A DNA stretch of 38,145 nucleotides from Ectopseudomonas oleovorans (lineage in GTDB: Bacteria > Pseudomonadota > Gammaproteobacteria > Pseudomonadales > Pseudomonadaceae): assembly GCF_003052605.1 (NCBI RefSeq), contig NZ_QASO01000038.1:1-38145 (forward strand), read 5' to 3'. Of the stretch, positions 12,525-20,310 are shown in pieces. Every line of letters begins with the position of its first letter. The first letter of the stretch is position 1. The position numbers and the translations under genes were made by a program. The notes under the pieces were generated by a model, which saw nothing but the letters and a program-made list of their open reading frames with translations, did not search any database and had not been told where the DNA came from.

Positions 12525-13492
12525 TGAATGTCACCCTGCAACCTTCCGGCGTCACTCTCGCGCTGCAGCCAGGCGAACGCATTCTCGATGGCGCCCGGCG
12601 CCTGGGCTACGACTGCCCGCAGAGCTGCCGCAACGGCAACTGCCATATCTGCGCCGCGCTGCTGGTCGAGGGCCGAGTGCGCCAAGCCGGCGCCGAGCTG
12701 GATCACGGCGAGCTGTTCACCTGCCTGGCCGAGCCGCTGGAAGACTGCGTGCTGCACTGGGATGGCGTGCTGGCTCCGGGTGAGTTGCCGGTGCGCGAGC
12801 TGAGCTGCCAGGTGACCGAATGCCAGGCCGTGGGCGGCGACGTGTTCCGCGTGAGCCTGCGCACCCCAGCCGGCAAGGTGCCGCGTTATCACGCCGGGCA
12901 GTACCTGCTGCTGCAGCGCCCGGATGGCGAGATGGCGGCCTTCTCCCTGGCTTCGGCGCCGCACGCCGGGCGTGAGTTGGAGCTGCACATCCTCGCCCGC
13001 GAAGACAGCAGCATTGCCCTGCTGGAGCATCTGCGCCGCACCGGCATGGCTCGCGTGCAGATGCCCTACGGTGACACCCACCTCGCCGACCTGCCCGATG
13101 GGCCGCTGGTGCTGATCGCTGCCGGCACTGGCATGGGCCAGATGCACAGCCTGATCGAGCACTGCCGCGCGGCGGGTTTTGCCCATCCGGTGCATCTGTA
13201 CTGGGGCGCGCGTCGGCCCGAGGATTTCTACGAACTGCCACATTGGGCCGAGTGGCAACAGCTGGATAATCTGCACCTGCATCAGGTGGTCAGCGACCAG
13301 TGTGGCTGGCAGGGTCGTTGCGGCCTGCTGCACGAAGCGGTGCGCGAAGACTTCCCCAACCTCAAGTCGCTGCACGTCTACGCCAGTGGCTCACCAGCCA
13401 TGGTCTACGCCACCCTCGATGCGCTGGTCGAAGCCGGGATGGATGCCCACCAGATGCGCGCCGATGTGTTCGCCTACGCGCCGCGAAGTTGA
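12524..13492 (+). CDS. [2Fe-2S] ferredoxin-NAD(P)H reductase family oxidoreductase (AscD/Fre-like)
   Basis: The 322-aa protein joins an N-terminal plant-type [2Fe-2S] domain (CRNGNCHIC near residues 36-44, with a fourth cysteine in FTCLAE) to a flavin-binding ferredoxin-reductase domain and an NAD(P)-binding domain (IAAGTGMGQMHSL near residues 202-214; YASGSPAMVY near the end). This layout is that of CDP-6-deoxy-glucoseen reductases and phenol or methane monooxygenase reductases. The ATG overlaps the ubiD stop. In enterobacteria ubiD is followed by the flavin reductase gene fre, so a role in supplying reduced flavin or electrons to the UbiX/UbiD step is plausible, but this is inference. An upstream start at 12422 is rejected because it lies inside ubiD. 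Confidence 0.88.
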   Translation: MNVTLQPSGVTLALQPGERILDGARRLGYDCPQSCRNGNCHICAALLVEGRVRQAGAELDHGELFTCLAEPLEDCVLHWDGVLAPGELPVRELSCQVTECQAVGGDVFRVSLRTPAGKVPRYHAGQYLLLQRPDGEMAAFSLASAPHAGRELELHILAREDSSIALLEHLRRTGMARVQMPYGDTHLADLPDGPLVLIAAGTGMGQMHSLIEHCRAAGFAHPVHLYWGARRPEDFYELPHWAEWQQLDNLHLHQVVSDQCGWQGRCGLLHEAVREDFPNLKSLHVYASGSPAMVYATLDALVEAGMDAHQMRADVFAYAPRS

Positions 13493-13510
13493 ATTAACAA
13501 GCTAATGTCT

Positions 13511-13624
13511 GTCAGTTAAGCGTCGACGCTGCCAATGGGTAGGAGCGGCGCCCCGCCGCGAACCAGGGCGATACGCGATTGAAAAGCTTCGCCCCGGGGC
13601 GGGGCTCCTACGAAAGACCGCTTT
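13511..13624. repeat. Dispersed 113-bp repeat, copy A
   Basis: It shares GTCAGTTAAGCGTCGACGCT, GTAGGAGCGGCG, CCGCCGCGAACCAGGGCGA, TTGAAAAGCTTCGCCCCGGG and CCTACGAAA with copy B at 15210-15322, in the same orientation. GTAGGAGC and GCTCCTAC are inverted within it, so the inner 70 bases fold back on themselves (a REP/MITE-type structure). It occupies the convergent gap between the reductase and the quinone oxidoreductase. Confidence 0.88.
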
Positions 13625-13657
13625 GGCAAGCTTATCTGATCGGCATTAGCTGCACCG

Positions 13658-14638
13658 TCAGCGAACGGTTACTACCACCTTGCCCACTGCCTTGCGCTGG
13701 CCGAGGGTAGCGATGGCCTCGCCACCACGCTCCAGCGGGAAGGTTTGCGAGACCAGCGGCTTGAGCTTGCCTTCGGCATGCCAGGCGAACAGCTGCTGGA
13801 AGTTCGCGGCGTTGTCCTGCGGCTGGCGCTGGGCGAAGGAGCCCCAGAATACGCCGACCAGGGAGGCGCCCTTGAGCAGTGGCAGGTTGGCTGGCAGCGC
13901 CGGGATGCCGCCGCCAGCGGCGAAACCCACCACCAGGAAACGGCCGTTCCAGCCGATGCTGCGGAAGGCTTCCTCGAACAGCGCGCCGCCCACCGGGTCG
14001 TAGATCACATCCACACCCTGGCCGCCGGTGAGGCGTTTCACCTCGTCCTTCAGGCTCTGCTCGCTGTAGTTGATCAGCTCATCCGCGCCGGCGTTACGCG
14101 CCACTTCCAGCTTCTCGGCGCTGCTCGCGGCGGCGATGACCTTGGCGCCCATGGCCTTGCCGATTTCCACCGCGGCCAGACCGACGCCGCCCGAGGCGCC
14201 GAGCACCAGCAGGGTTTCACCCGGTTGCAGGTTGGCGCGTTGCTTGAGGGCATGCATCGAGGTGCCGTAGGTCATGCCGAAGGCTGCCGCGGTGGTCAGA
14301 TCCATGCTCTTGGGCACTGGCAGCACGTTGTAGGCCGGCACGGCGACTTCTTCGGCGAAGCCGCCCCAGCCAGTCAGCGCCATCACCCGGTCACCGGCGC
14401 GCAGATGGCTGACTTTCTCGCCCACGGTCTTGACCACGCCGGCTACCTCGCCGCCCGGGGCGAAGGGGAAGGGCGGCTTGAACTGGTATTTGCCTTCGAT
14501 GATCAGTGTGTCGGGGAAGTTGACCCCGGCGGCCTGCACCTCGATCAGCACCTCGTTCTTCTTCGGTTCGGGGCTTGGCAGGTCTTCCAGTACCAGGGTG
14601 TCGGCAGGGCCGAAGGCTTTGCACAGCAGGGCTTTCAT
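13658..14638 (-). CDS. NADPH:quinone oxidoreductase-type zinc-independent MDR
   Basis: The 326-aa medium-chain dehydrogenase/reductase has the quinone-oxidoreductase pattern: MKALLCKAFG start, AAGVNFPDTL, PGGEVAGVV, the nucleotide motif GASGGVGLAAVEIGKAMGA near residues 147-165, and a C-terminal KPLVSQTFPL. The structural zinc cysteines are absent, as in this subfamily. The frame has an ATG at 14647, but the GAGGA site abuts it directly; the ATG at 14638 has 9 bases of spacing and the usual MKA start. The physiological substrate is not evident. The gene diverges from the FliL-like gene. Confidence 0.9.
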   Translation of the reverse strand: MKALLCKAFGPADTLVLEDLPSPEPKKNEVLIEVQAAGVNFPDTLIIEGKYQFKPPFPFAPGGEVAGVVKTVGEKVSHLRAGDRVMALTGWGGFAEEVAVPAYNVLPVPKSMDLTTAAAFGMTYGTSMHALKQRANLQPGETLLVLGASGGVGLAAVEIGKAMGAKVIAAASSAEKLEVARNAGADELINYSEQSLKDEVKRLTGGQGVDVIYDPVGGALFEEAFRSIGWNGRFLVVGFAAGGGIPALPANLPLLKGASLVGVFWGSFAQRQPQDNAANFQQLFAWHAEGKLKPLVSQTFPLERGGEAIATLGQRKAVGKVVVTVR

Positions 14639-14793
14639 GAAGGTCATTCCTCTTGCAGGGTGCCATGCAGTGTAGAAAGCGCCCGCCGAGGGTCAACGAG
14701 CATGCCGATGCCTGATAGGTCGGCATAAGCGTCGGGCTTGGGTGCTGGCGTGGGGATGGCTATGCTAGGCACATCCCCGATGGAGTGCCGAAC

Positions 14794-15198
14794 GTGAAAC
14801 TGTTGACCGCCCTGCTGTTGAGCCTGTCGATCTGCCTGCCTGCCCTGGCGTCTTCGGAAAAGAAGGAGGAGGATCCAGCGACGATTTATCACAACCTGAC
14901 GCCAGCCTTGGTCGGCAACCTGGCGGATCAGGGCAATCGTCTGAAGTTCTTCAAGGCCGATGTGTCTCTGCGGGTGAGCGGCACCGAGGCCGAGGAGAAG
15001 CTCAAGCGGCATGAACCGCTGATCCGCCATCAGATGGTGATGCTGTTCTCGGCGCAGACCAGCGAGATCATCAACGCTCCCGATGGCCGTGAGAATCTGC
15101 GCCTGGAAGCGTTGAAGAAGGTGCAGGGCGCGATCAATGGCGAAGAGGGCAAGCCTATCGTCGAAGATCTGCTGTTCAACAACCTGATCATTCAGTAA
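14794..15198 (+). CDS. FliL-like exported protein
   Basis: The 134-aa protein begins with a clear signal peptide (MKLLTALLLSLSICLPALAS) and then has a FliL-type domain: IYHNLTPALVGNL, KFFKADVSLRV, a helix with RHEPLIRHQMVMLFS, and the ending VEDLLFNNLIIQ. True FliL is anchored at the flagellar motor and affects stator function. This paralogue lies outside any flagellar cluster and has a cleavable-looking signal, so a periplasmic role is likely but unknown. The GTG at 14794 is chosen because GGAG lies 8 bases upstream; an alternative GTG three codons earlier has none. Confidence 0.85.
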   Translation: MKLLTALLLSLSICLPALASSEKKEEDPATIYHNLTPALVGNLADQGNRLKFFKADVSLRVSGTEAEEKLKRHEPLIRHQMVMLFSAQTSEIINAPDGRENLRLEALKKVQGAINGEEGKPIVEDLLFNNLIIQ

Positions 15199-15209
15199 AA
15201 GAGGGCGCA

Positions 15210-15322
15210 GTCAGTTAAGCGTCGACGCTGCGAATGCGTAGGAGCGGCGCTCCGCCGCGAACCAGGGCGAGGCGCAATTGAAAAGCTTCGCCCCGGGGCG
15301 GGGCCCCTACGAAAAGCCGCTT
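15210..15322. repeat. Dispersed 113-bp repeat, copy B
   Basis: It is nearly identical to copy A (13511-13624) and in the same orientation, with about eight substitutions. It lies directly after the FliL-like gene. Recombination between A and B would excise the quinone oxidoreductase and FliL-like genes together. Confidence 0.88.
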
Positions 15323-15332
15323 TTCGCGGCTT
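15314..15332. terminator. Hairpin shared by convergent FliL-like and yhhJ genes
   Basis: AAGCCGC, loop TTTTC and GCGGCTT form a 7-bp stem, A-rich on the left and with TT on the right. It sits between the 3' ends of the FliL-like gene and yhhJ, so it could serve both strands. Confidence 0.5.
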
Positions 15333-15349
15333 AAGCGGTTCCGGTTCTG

Positions 15350-16477
15350 TCAGGCCATCTGTGCCAAGGTCTTGCGAAAACGCGTCAGCGCGGCGATGAA
15401 GAACAGCGCGCCGATGCCGGCGATGGCCAGCATGTAGGGCCAGACGATCGCGAACCCCGCGCCGCGATAGAGAATGGCCTGGGCCAGCGCGACGAAGTGG
15501 GTGGTCGGCGCCGCCAGCATGATCTGCTGTACCAGCTCCGGCATGCTTTCGCGCGGCGTGGTGCCGCCGGAAAGGATCTGCAGCGGCAACAGTACCAGGA
15601 TGATCAGCAGGCCCAATTGCGGCATCGAGCGCGCCACCGTGCCGAAGAAGATGCCCATCGAGGTAGTGGCGAACAGGTGCAGCGCCGCGCCAACCAGAAA
15701 CAGCGCAATCGAACCCTCGATCGGCACCTGCAGCCAGCCCTGCACTACCAGCAGCAGTGACAGCGCCGCAGCTGTGAGCACCACCAGCCCCATCGACCAG
15801 ACCTTGGCCAGCATGATTTCCAGTGGCGTCACCGGCATCACCAGCAGGTGTTCGACGGTGCCGTGCTCGCGTTCGCGAATCAGCGCCGCGCCGGTGAGGA
15901 TGATCGACAGCATGGTGATCTGGTTGATCACCTCCATCACCGAGCCGAACCAGGCGCGCGTCAGGTTGGGGTTGAACTCTATGCGTGCCACCAGTTCGGC
16001 CGGCTGCTGCAGCTCGCCCCGGTAGCGGCGGACGAACTCGGCCACCTCGCTGGCGCCGATATTCTGGATGTAGCCGGCACCGGTGAAGGCCATGCTGACC
16101 TGGGTGGCATCGACGTTGAGCTGGATTGCCGGGCTGCGACCAGCGAGCACGTCGCGCTGGAAGTTCGGAGGAATGTTCAGGGTGAAGGTGTAGCGCCCGG
16201 CATCCATGCCGCGATCCATCTCGTTCAGGTCGATACGTTGCGGGGTACGGAAGTAGGGCGCCTGGAAGGCCTGGATCAGCCGTTCGGAGAGTTGCGACTG
16301 GTCTTCGTCGACCACGGCGATGGCGGCGTTGTGCAGGCTTTCCGGCATGCTGGTGGCGGCCGAGTAGATGCCCATGCTGAAGGCCCAGATGATCAGCAGT
16401 ACCAGCGCCAGGTCATGCTGCAGGCTGCGCAGCTCCTTGATGCCGAGGTGGAGGATATTGGCCAGGCGTTCCATCAC
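15350..16477 (-). CDS. yhhJ: ABC-2 type transporter permease (YhhJ-like)
   Basis: The 375-aa inner-membrane protein has the ABC-2 permease layout: one N-terminal helix ([16 protein letters not shown]), a large periplasmic domain of about 150 residues, then five C-terminal helices including the [18 protein letters not shown] motif before the transmembrane block. It is the last gene of a three-gene minus-strand operon and overlaps the RbbA stop by four bases (ATGA). With RbbA and the HlyD-type adaptor it would form an export system of the YhiI-RbbA-YhhJ type. Substrate is unknown. Confidence 0.92.
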   Translation of the reverse strand: MMERLANILHLGIKELRSLQHDLALVLLIIWAFSMGIYSAATSMPESLHNAAIAVVDEDQSQLSERLIQAFQAPYFRTPQRIDLNEMDRGMDAGRYTFTLNIPPNFQRDVLAGRSPAIQLNVDATQVSMAFTGAGYIQNIGASEVAEFVRRYRGELQQPAELVARIEFNPNLTRAWFGSVMEVINQITMLSIILTGAALIREREHGTVEHLLVMPVTPLEIMLAKVWSMGLVVLTAAALSLLLVVQGWLQVPIEGSIALFLVGAALHLFATTSMGIFFGTVARSMPQLGLLIILVLLPLQILSGGTTPRESMPELVQQIMLAAPTTHFVALAQAILYRGAGFAIVWPYMLAIAGIGALFFIAALTRFRKTLAQMA

Positions 16478-19179
16478 ACCTCCTGTTTGCGCAGCAGGCT
16501 GGCGCTGAGCAGCGTCAGCAGCGGGATGGTCAGGGCCAGGGCGGCGAAGTAGCCGGTCAGGTCCTGCAGTTCCAGCGCCTTGGAGAAGATGCCGCGGCTG
16601 ATTACCAGAAACTGCGAGGTCGGGTAGAGCTGGCCGATCAGCGCGCCCGCGCCTTCCAGCGAGGCCACCGGGTAGATCAGCCCGGAGAACTGGATGGCCG
16701 GCAGCAGGGTGACGATGGCGGTGGCGAATACGGCGGCGATCTGACTGTTGGTGAAGGTCGACATGAGCAGGCCGAGGCCGGTGGCGCAGGCCAGGTAGAG
16801 CAGGGCGCCGGCCAGCAGGGTCAGCGGGTTGCCCTTGAGCGGGACGTCGAGCACCGTGACTGCCAGCAGCATCAGCAGGATGAAGTTGAACAAACCCAGG
16901 GCTATGTAGGGCAACTGTTTACCGAGCAGGAATTCCAGGCGGGTGACCGGGGTAACGTAGAGATTGATGATCGAACCCAGCTCCTTCTCGCGCACCACAC
17001 CGAGGGCCGTGAGCATCGCCGGGATCAGCATCAGCAGCAGCGGGATCACCGCCGGCACCATGGCCTTGAGGCTTTCCACGTCCGGGTTGTAGCGGTAGCG
17101 CACTTCCAGTTCGGCGGCGCTGGCTGCTTGCGGCTGTGGCGAACGCCGCGCCAGTTCGCTCAGGTAGTGCTGGTGCAGGCCGGTCACGTAGCCCTTGATG
17201 GTTTCGGCGCGGGTCGGCATGGCGCCGTCGATCCACATGCCGATCTGTGGGCTGGAGCCGCGCTTGAGATCACGGCCGAAGTGCGGCGGAATCTCCACGG
17301 CCAGGCTGATGTCGCCATTGCGCAGGCGCCGTTCCAGTTCGTCGTAGTCGCGCAGCGGCGCCTTTTCCAGGAAATAGCGCGAGCCGGACAGGTTGAGGTG
17401 GTATTCCTGGCTGGTGGTGGTCTGGTCGCGATCGAGCACGGCGAAGGTCAGGTCTTCGACGTCGAGGCTGATGCCATAGCCGATGATGAACAGCAGCAGC
17501 ACGGTGCCGAGCAGCGCCATGCCGCCACGGATCGGGTCGCGGCGCAGCTCCAGCGCTTCGCGGCGGGCATAGCTGAGCAGGCGGCGCAGGCTGAAGCGTT
17601 GACGCTGTTGTGGCGGCGCCTGTTCCAGCGGCGGCGCCTCGCTGACCGCTTGCTCGCCAGCCGCCTCCTGCAGGTAAGCGATGAAGGTGGCTTCCAGGTT
17701 GTCCAGGCCGCGTTTGTCCATCAGGCCCTGCGGCGTGTCGCTGTCCAGCACGCGGCCGGCGTGCATCAGCGAGATGCGATCGCAGCGCTGCGCCTCGTTC
17801 ATGAAGTGGGTGGAGATGAAGATGGTCACGCCGTCCTGGCGCGACAGGTCGAGCATCAGTTGCCAGAAACCGTCACGCGCCACCGGGTCGACGCCTGAGG
17901 TGGGCTCGTCGAGGATCAGGATTTCCGGCTTGTGAATCACCGCCACGGCCAGCGACAGGCGCTGGCGGATGCCCAATGGCAGGCGCTCGGGGAGCATGTC
18001 CATGACTTCGCCGAGGTCGAAGCGTGCGGCCATCTGCGCCACGCGTGGCTCGATCTCCTCGGCGGGTACGTGAAAGAGTTGCGCGTGCAGCACCAGGTTC
18101 TGCCGCACCGTCAGTTCGCCATACAGGGAGAACGCCTGGGACATGTAGCCGACCCTCTTGCGCGTGGCCATGTCGCGCGGGTCGACCGCCTGGCCGAACA
18201 GCAGCGCCTCGCCCTCGCTGGCCGGTAGCAGGCCGGTGAGCATCTTCATGGTGGTGCTCTTGCCGCAGCCGTTGGAGCCGAGAAAACCAAAGATTTCGCC
18301 CCGGCGGATGCGAAACGACACCGAGTCGACGGCGACGAAATCACCGAAGCGCATGGTCAGGCCCTTGGCTTCGATGGCGATCTCTTGGCTGTCTTGCAGG
18401 GGGGGAATGAGCACCTGCTGATGGCCGCGGCGGCGTTCCTCGGGCAGCAAGGCGATAAAGGCCTGTTCCAGGCTGGCGCTGTTGGTGCGTACGCGCAGTT
18501 CCGCCGGGCTGCCTTCGGCCAGCACGCGTCCGGCATCCATCGCCACCAGGTGGTCGAAGCGCTCGGCTTCCTCCATATAGGCCGTGGCCACCAGCACGCT
18601 CATCTGCGGACGCTGTGCGCGAATGCGCGCGATCAGTTCCCAGAACTGGTTGCGCGACAGCGGGTCGACGCCGGTGGTTGGCTCGTCGAGGATCAGCAGG
18701 TCGGGGTCGTGGATCAGCGCGCAGCACAGCCCCAGCTTCTGCTTCATGCCGCCCGACAGCTTACCCGCCGGACGCTCGCGGAAGGCCGACATACCGGTGC
18801 TGCGCAGCAGGTCTTCGATGCGTCGCTCGCGTTCGGCAGCGTCCTGACCGAACAGGCGACCGAAGAAATCCAGGTTCTCGAACACCGACAGCGTCGGGTA
18901 GAGGTTCTTGCCCAGGCCCTGCGGCATGTAGGCGATATGCGGGCAGACATTGCGCCGATGACGGGCATCGGCCATGTCGCCGTCGAGCACCTCGACGAGG
19001 CCGTCCTGAATCTTGCGTGCCCCGGCGATCAGCGCCAGCAAGCTGGACTTGCCGACACCGTCGGGGCCGATCAGGCCGACCATGCAGCGGGCCGGCAGTG
19101 CCAGCTCGATCTGTTGCAGCGCGTGGGTCTGGCCGTAGCGCAGGCCGACGCCGCTCAGGCGTGCGACCGCCGCGTTCAT
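16474..19179 (-). CDS. rbbA: Fused double-ATPase/permease ABC transporter (RbbA/YhiH type)
   Basis: The 901-aa protein has two ABC ATPase domains and a C-terminal ABC-2 membrane domain. The first ATPase has Walker [10 protein letters not shown] (38-46), signature LSGGMKQK and [13 protein letters not shown]. The second has Walker [10 protein letters not shown] (301-309), [12 protein letters not shown], and a divergent signature, LPLGIRQR. That divergence is typical of this family, not decay. The membrane part (about 540-901) has one helix, a periplasmic loop and five helices with [19 protein letters not shown]. coli RbbA was described as a ribosome-associated ATPase. The frame opens at 19212, but the ATG at 19179 overlaps the adaptor stop (ATGA) and starts at the family position. 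Confidence 0.93.
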   Translation of the reverse strand: MNAAVARLSGVGLRYGQTHALQQIELALPARCMVGLIGPDGVGKSSLLALIAGARKIQDGLVEVLDGDMADARHRRNVCPHIAYMPQGLGKNLYPTLSVFENLDFFGRLFGQDAAERERRIEDLLRSTGMSAFRERPAGKLSGGMKQKLGLCCALIHDPDLLILDEPTTGVDPLSRNQFWELIARIRAQRPQMSVLVATAYMEEAERFDHLVAMDAGRVLAEGSPAELRVRTNSASLEQAFIALLPEERRRGHQQVLIPPLQDSQEIAIEAKGLTMRFGDFVAVDSVSFRIRRGEIFGFLGSNGCGKSTTMKMLTGLLPASEGEALLFGQAVDPRDMATRKRVGYMSQAFSLYGELTVRQNLVLHAQLFHVPAEEIEPRVAQMAARFDLGEVMDMLPERLPLGIRQRLSLAVAVIHKPEILILDEPTSGVDPVARDGFWQLMLDLSRQDGVTIFISTHFMNEAQRCDRISLMHAGRVLDSDTPQGLMDKRGLDNLEATFIAYLQEAAGEQAVSEAPPLEQAPPQQRQRFSLRRLLSYARREALELRRDPIRGGMALLGTVLLLFIIGYGISLDVEDLTFAVLDRDQTTTSQEYHLNLSGSRYFLEKAPLRDYDELERRLRNGDISLAVEIPPHFGRDLKRGSSPQIGMWIDGAMPTRAETIKGYVTGLHQHYLSELARRSPQPQAASAAELEVRYRYNPDVESLKAMVPAVIPLLLMLIPAMLTALGVVREKELGSIINLYVTPVTRLEFLLGKQLPYIALGLFNFILLMLLAVTVLDVPLKGNPLTLLAGALLYLACATGLGLLMSTFTNSQIAAVFATAIVTLLPAIQFSGLIYPVASLEGAGALIGQLYPTSQFLVISRGIFSKALELQDLTGYFAALALTIPLLTLLSASLLRKQEV

Positions 19180-20243
19180 TGCGGAACCTTGATCGCCAGA
19201 TGCGCGGGCCACTCGGCGTCAGGGTCGAGGCGCAGGTAGGCCATGCCCGGTACACCGGTCTTGACCTGCTGCAGGTGCCTGCTCAGCAACTCGGGATCGA
19301 GGCGCGCCTTGACCCGGAACATCAGTTTCTCGCGCTCGTTGGCGGTTTCCACGCTCTTCGGGGTGAACTGGGCGACGCTGGCGGCATAGCTGACCCTGGC
19401 CGGAATCACGTACTGCGGTACGGCATCGATCACCAGGCGTACCTCGCTGCCGAGGGCGACGCGACCGGCCTGACGTTCGGGCAGGAAGAAGGTCATGTAG
19501 ACGTCGGTGAGGTCCACCAGGTTGAGCAGCTTGCCGCCGGCACCCAGCACTTCACCGGGTTGGCTCACGCGGTATTGCACGCGACCGGCGCGAGGCGCCT
19601 TGAGCAGGCTGTCATCGATGTCCACCTGCAGGCGCTCGACGCTGGCTCGGGCCGCCTCGGTCGCCGATTGCGCTTCGATGGCCTGCGATTGCGCGGCGGC
19701 GATACCGGCCTCGGCCGAGCTTACCTGGGCGCGCGCGGCGGCCAGCGCGGCTTCGGCGCTTTGCAGGCGGGCCAGATCGTCATCCAGCGTCTGCTGAGGC
19801 AGGGCGTTGCGCTTGACCAGGGTGGCGCTGCGCGCGTGACGTTTGCGCGCGGCATCCAGTTCGGCCTGGCGCTGGCGCACCACGGCTTCGGCGGCCAGCT
19901 TCTCGCTTTGGCGCAGGCTGATCTGGCTGGCGGCGGTGGTCTGGCCATTCTCGGCCTGGCGCAATTGGGCGCGGGCCTGCGCCTGTTGGGCTTCGAGCAC
20001 CTGGGTGTCCATGCGCGCGAGAACCTGGCCTGGCTCGACGAAGTCACCTTCATCGACCTCGATGCTGGCAACGCGCCCGGCGAGCTTGGTGGCCACATCC
20101 ACTTCGGTGGCCTCGATGCGTCCGTTGCCGCTGGCGAAGCCCTCGCCCAGGCCGTTCGGGCGCAGCTGCCACTAGGCTGTGGCAGCCAGTACGGCGACGG
20201 CGGCAGCGAGCAGAACGGCCTGGCGAGATTTGACGTTGATCAT
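19176..20243 (-). pseudogene. HlyD-family membrane-fusion (adaptor) protein with in-frame amber codon
   Basis: Read from the ATG at 20243 (AGGGA 7-8 bases upstream), the frame gives a 23-residue N-terminal anchor (MINVKSRQAVLLAAAVAVLA then ATA), a TAG stop at codon 24 (20174-20172), and then continues in the same frame with [20 protein letters not shown] and a full HlyD adaptor: lipoyl-like half ([20 protein letters not shown]), long coiled coil, second lipoyl half ([14 protein letters not shown]) and beta-barrel to the normal end. Family members run through this position without a break. Restart at the GTG at 20102 would make a protein without membrane anchor. A sequencing error is possible. 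The end overlaps rbbA (ATGA). Confidence 0.85.
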
Positions 20244-20259
20244 TTCGGCTTCCCTGTTG

Positions 20260-20277
20260 AACCCCGGTTGCGGGGTT
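20260..20277 (-). terminator. Hairpin between the diguanylate cyclase and HlyD genes
   Basis: AACCCCG and CGGGGTT form a 7-bp stem with a 4-base loop, 34 bases after the diguanylate cyclase stop and 17 bases before the adaptor start. On the minus strand there is no T-run, so it may be a weak terminator or part of the adaptor leader. Confidence 0.4.
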
Positions 20278-20310
20278 TTCACGACCTGTCGATTGTCTGT
20301 CGAATGCGCA

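Noticed and set aside
16474..19179. Degenerate second ATPase signature of RbbA as a sign of decay
   Set aside because: LPLGIRQR in place of LSGGQ is typical of the RbbA/YhiH family as I know it.
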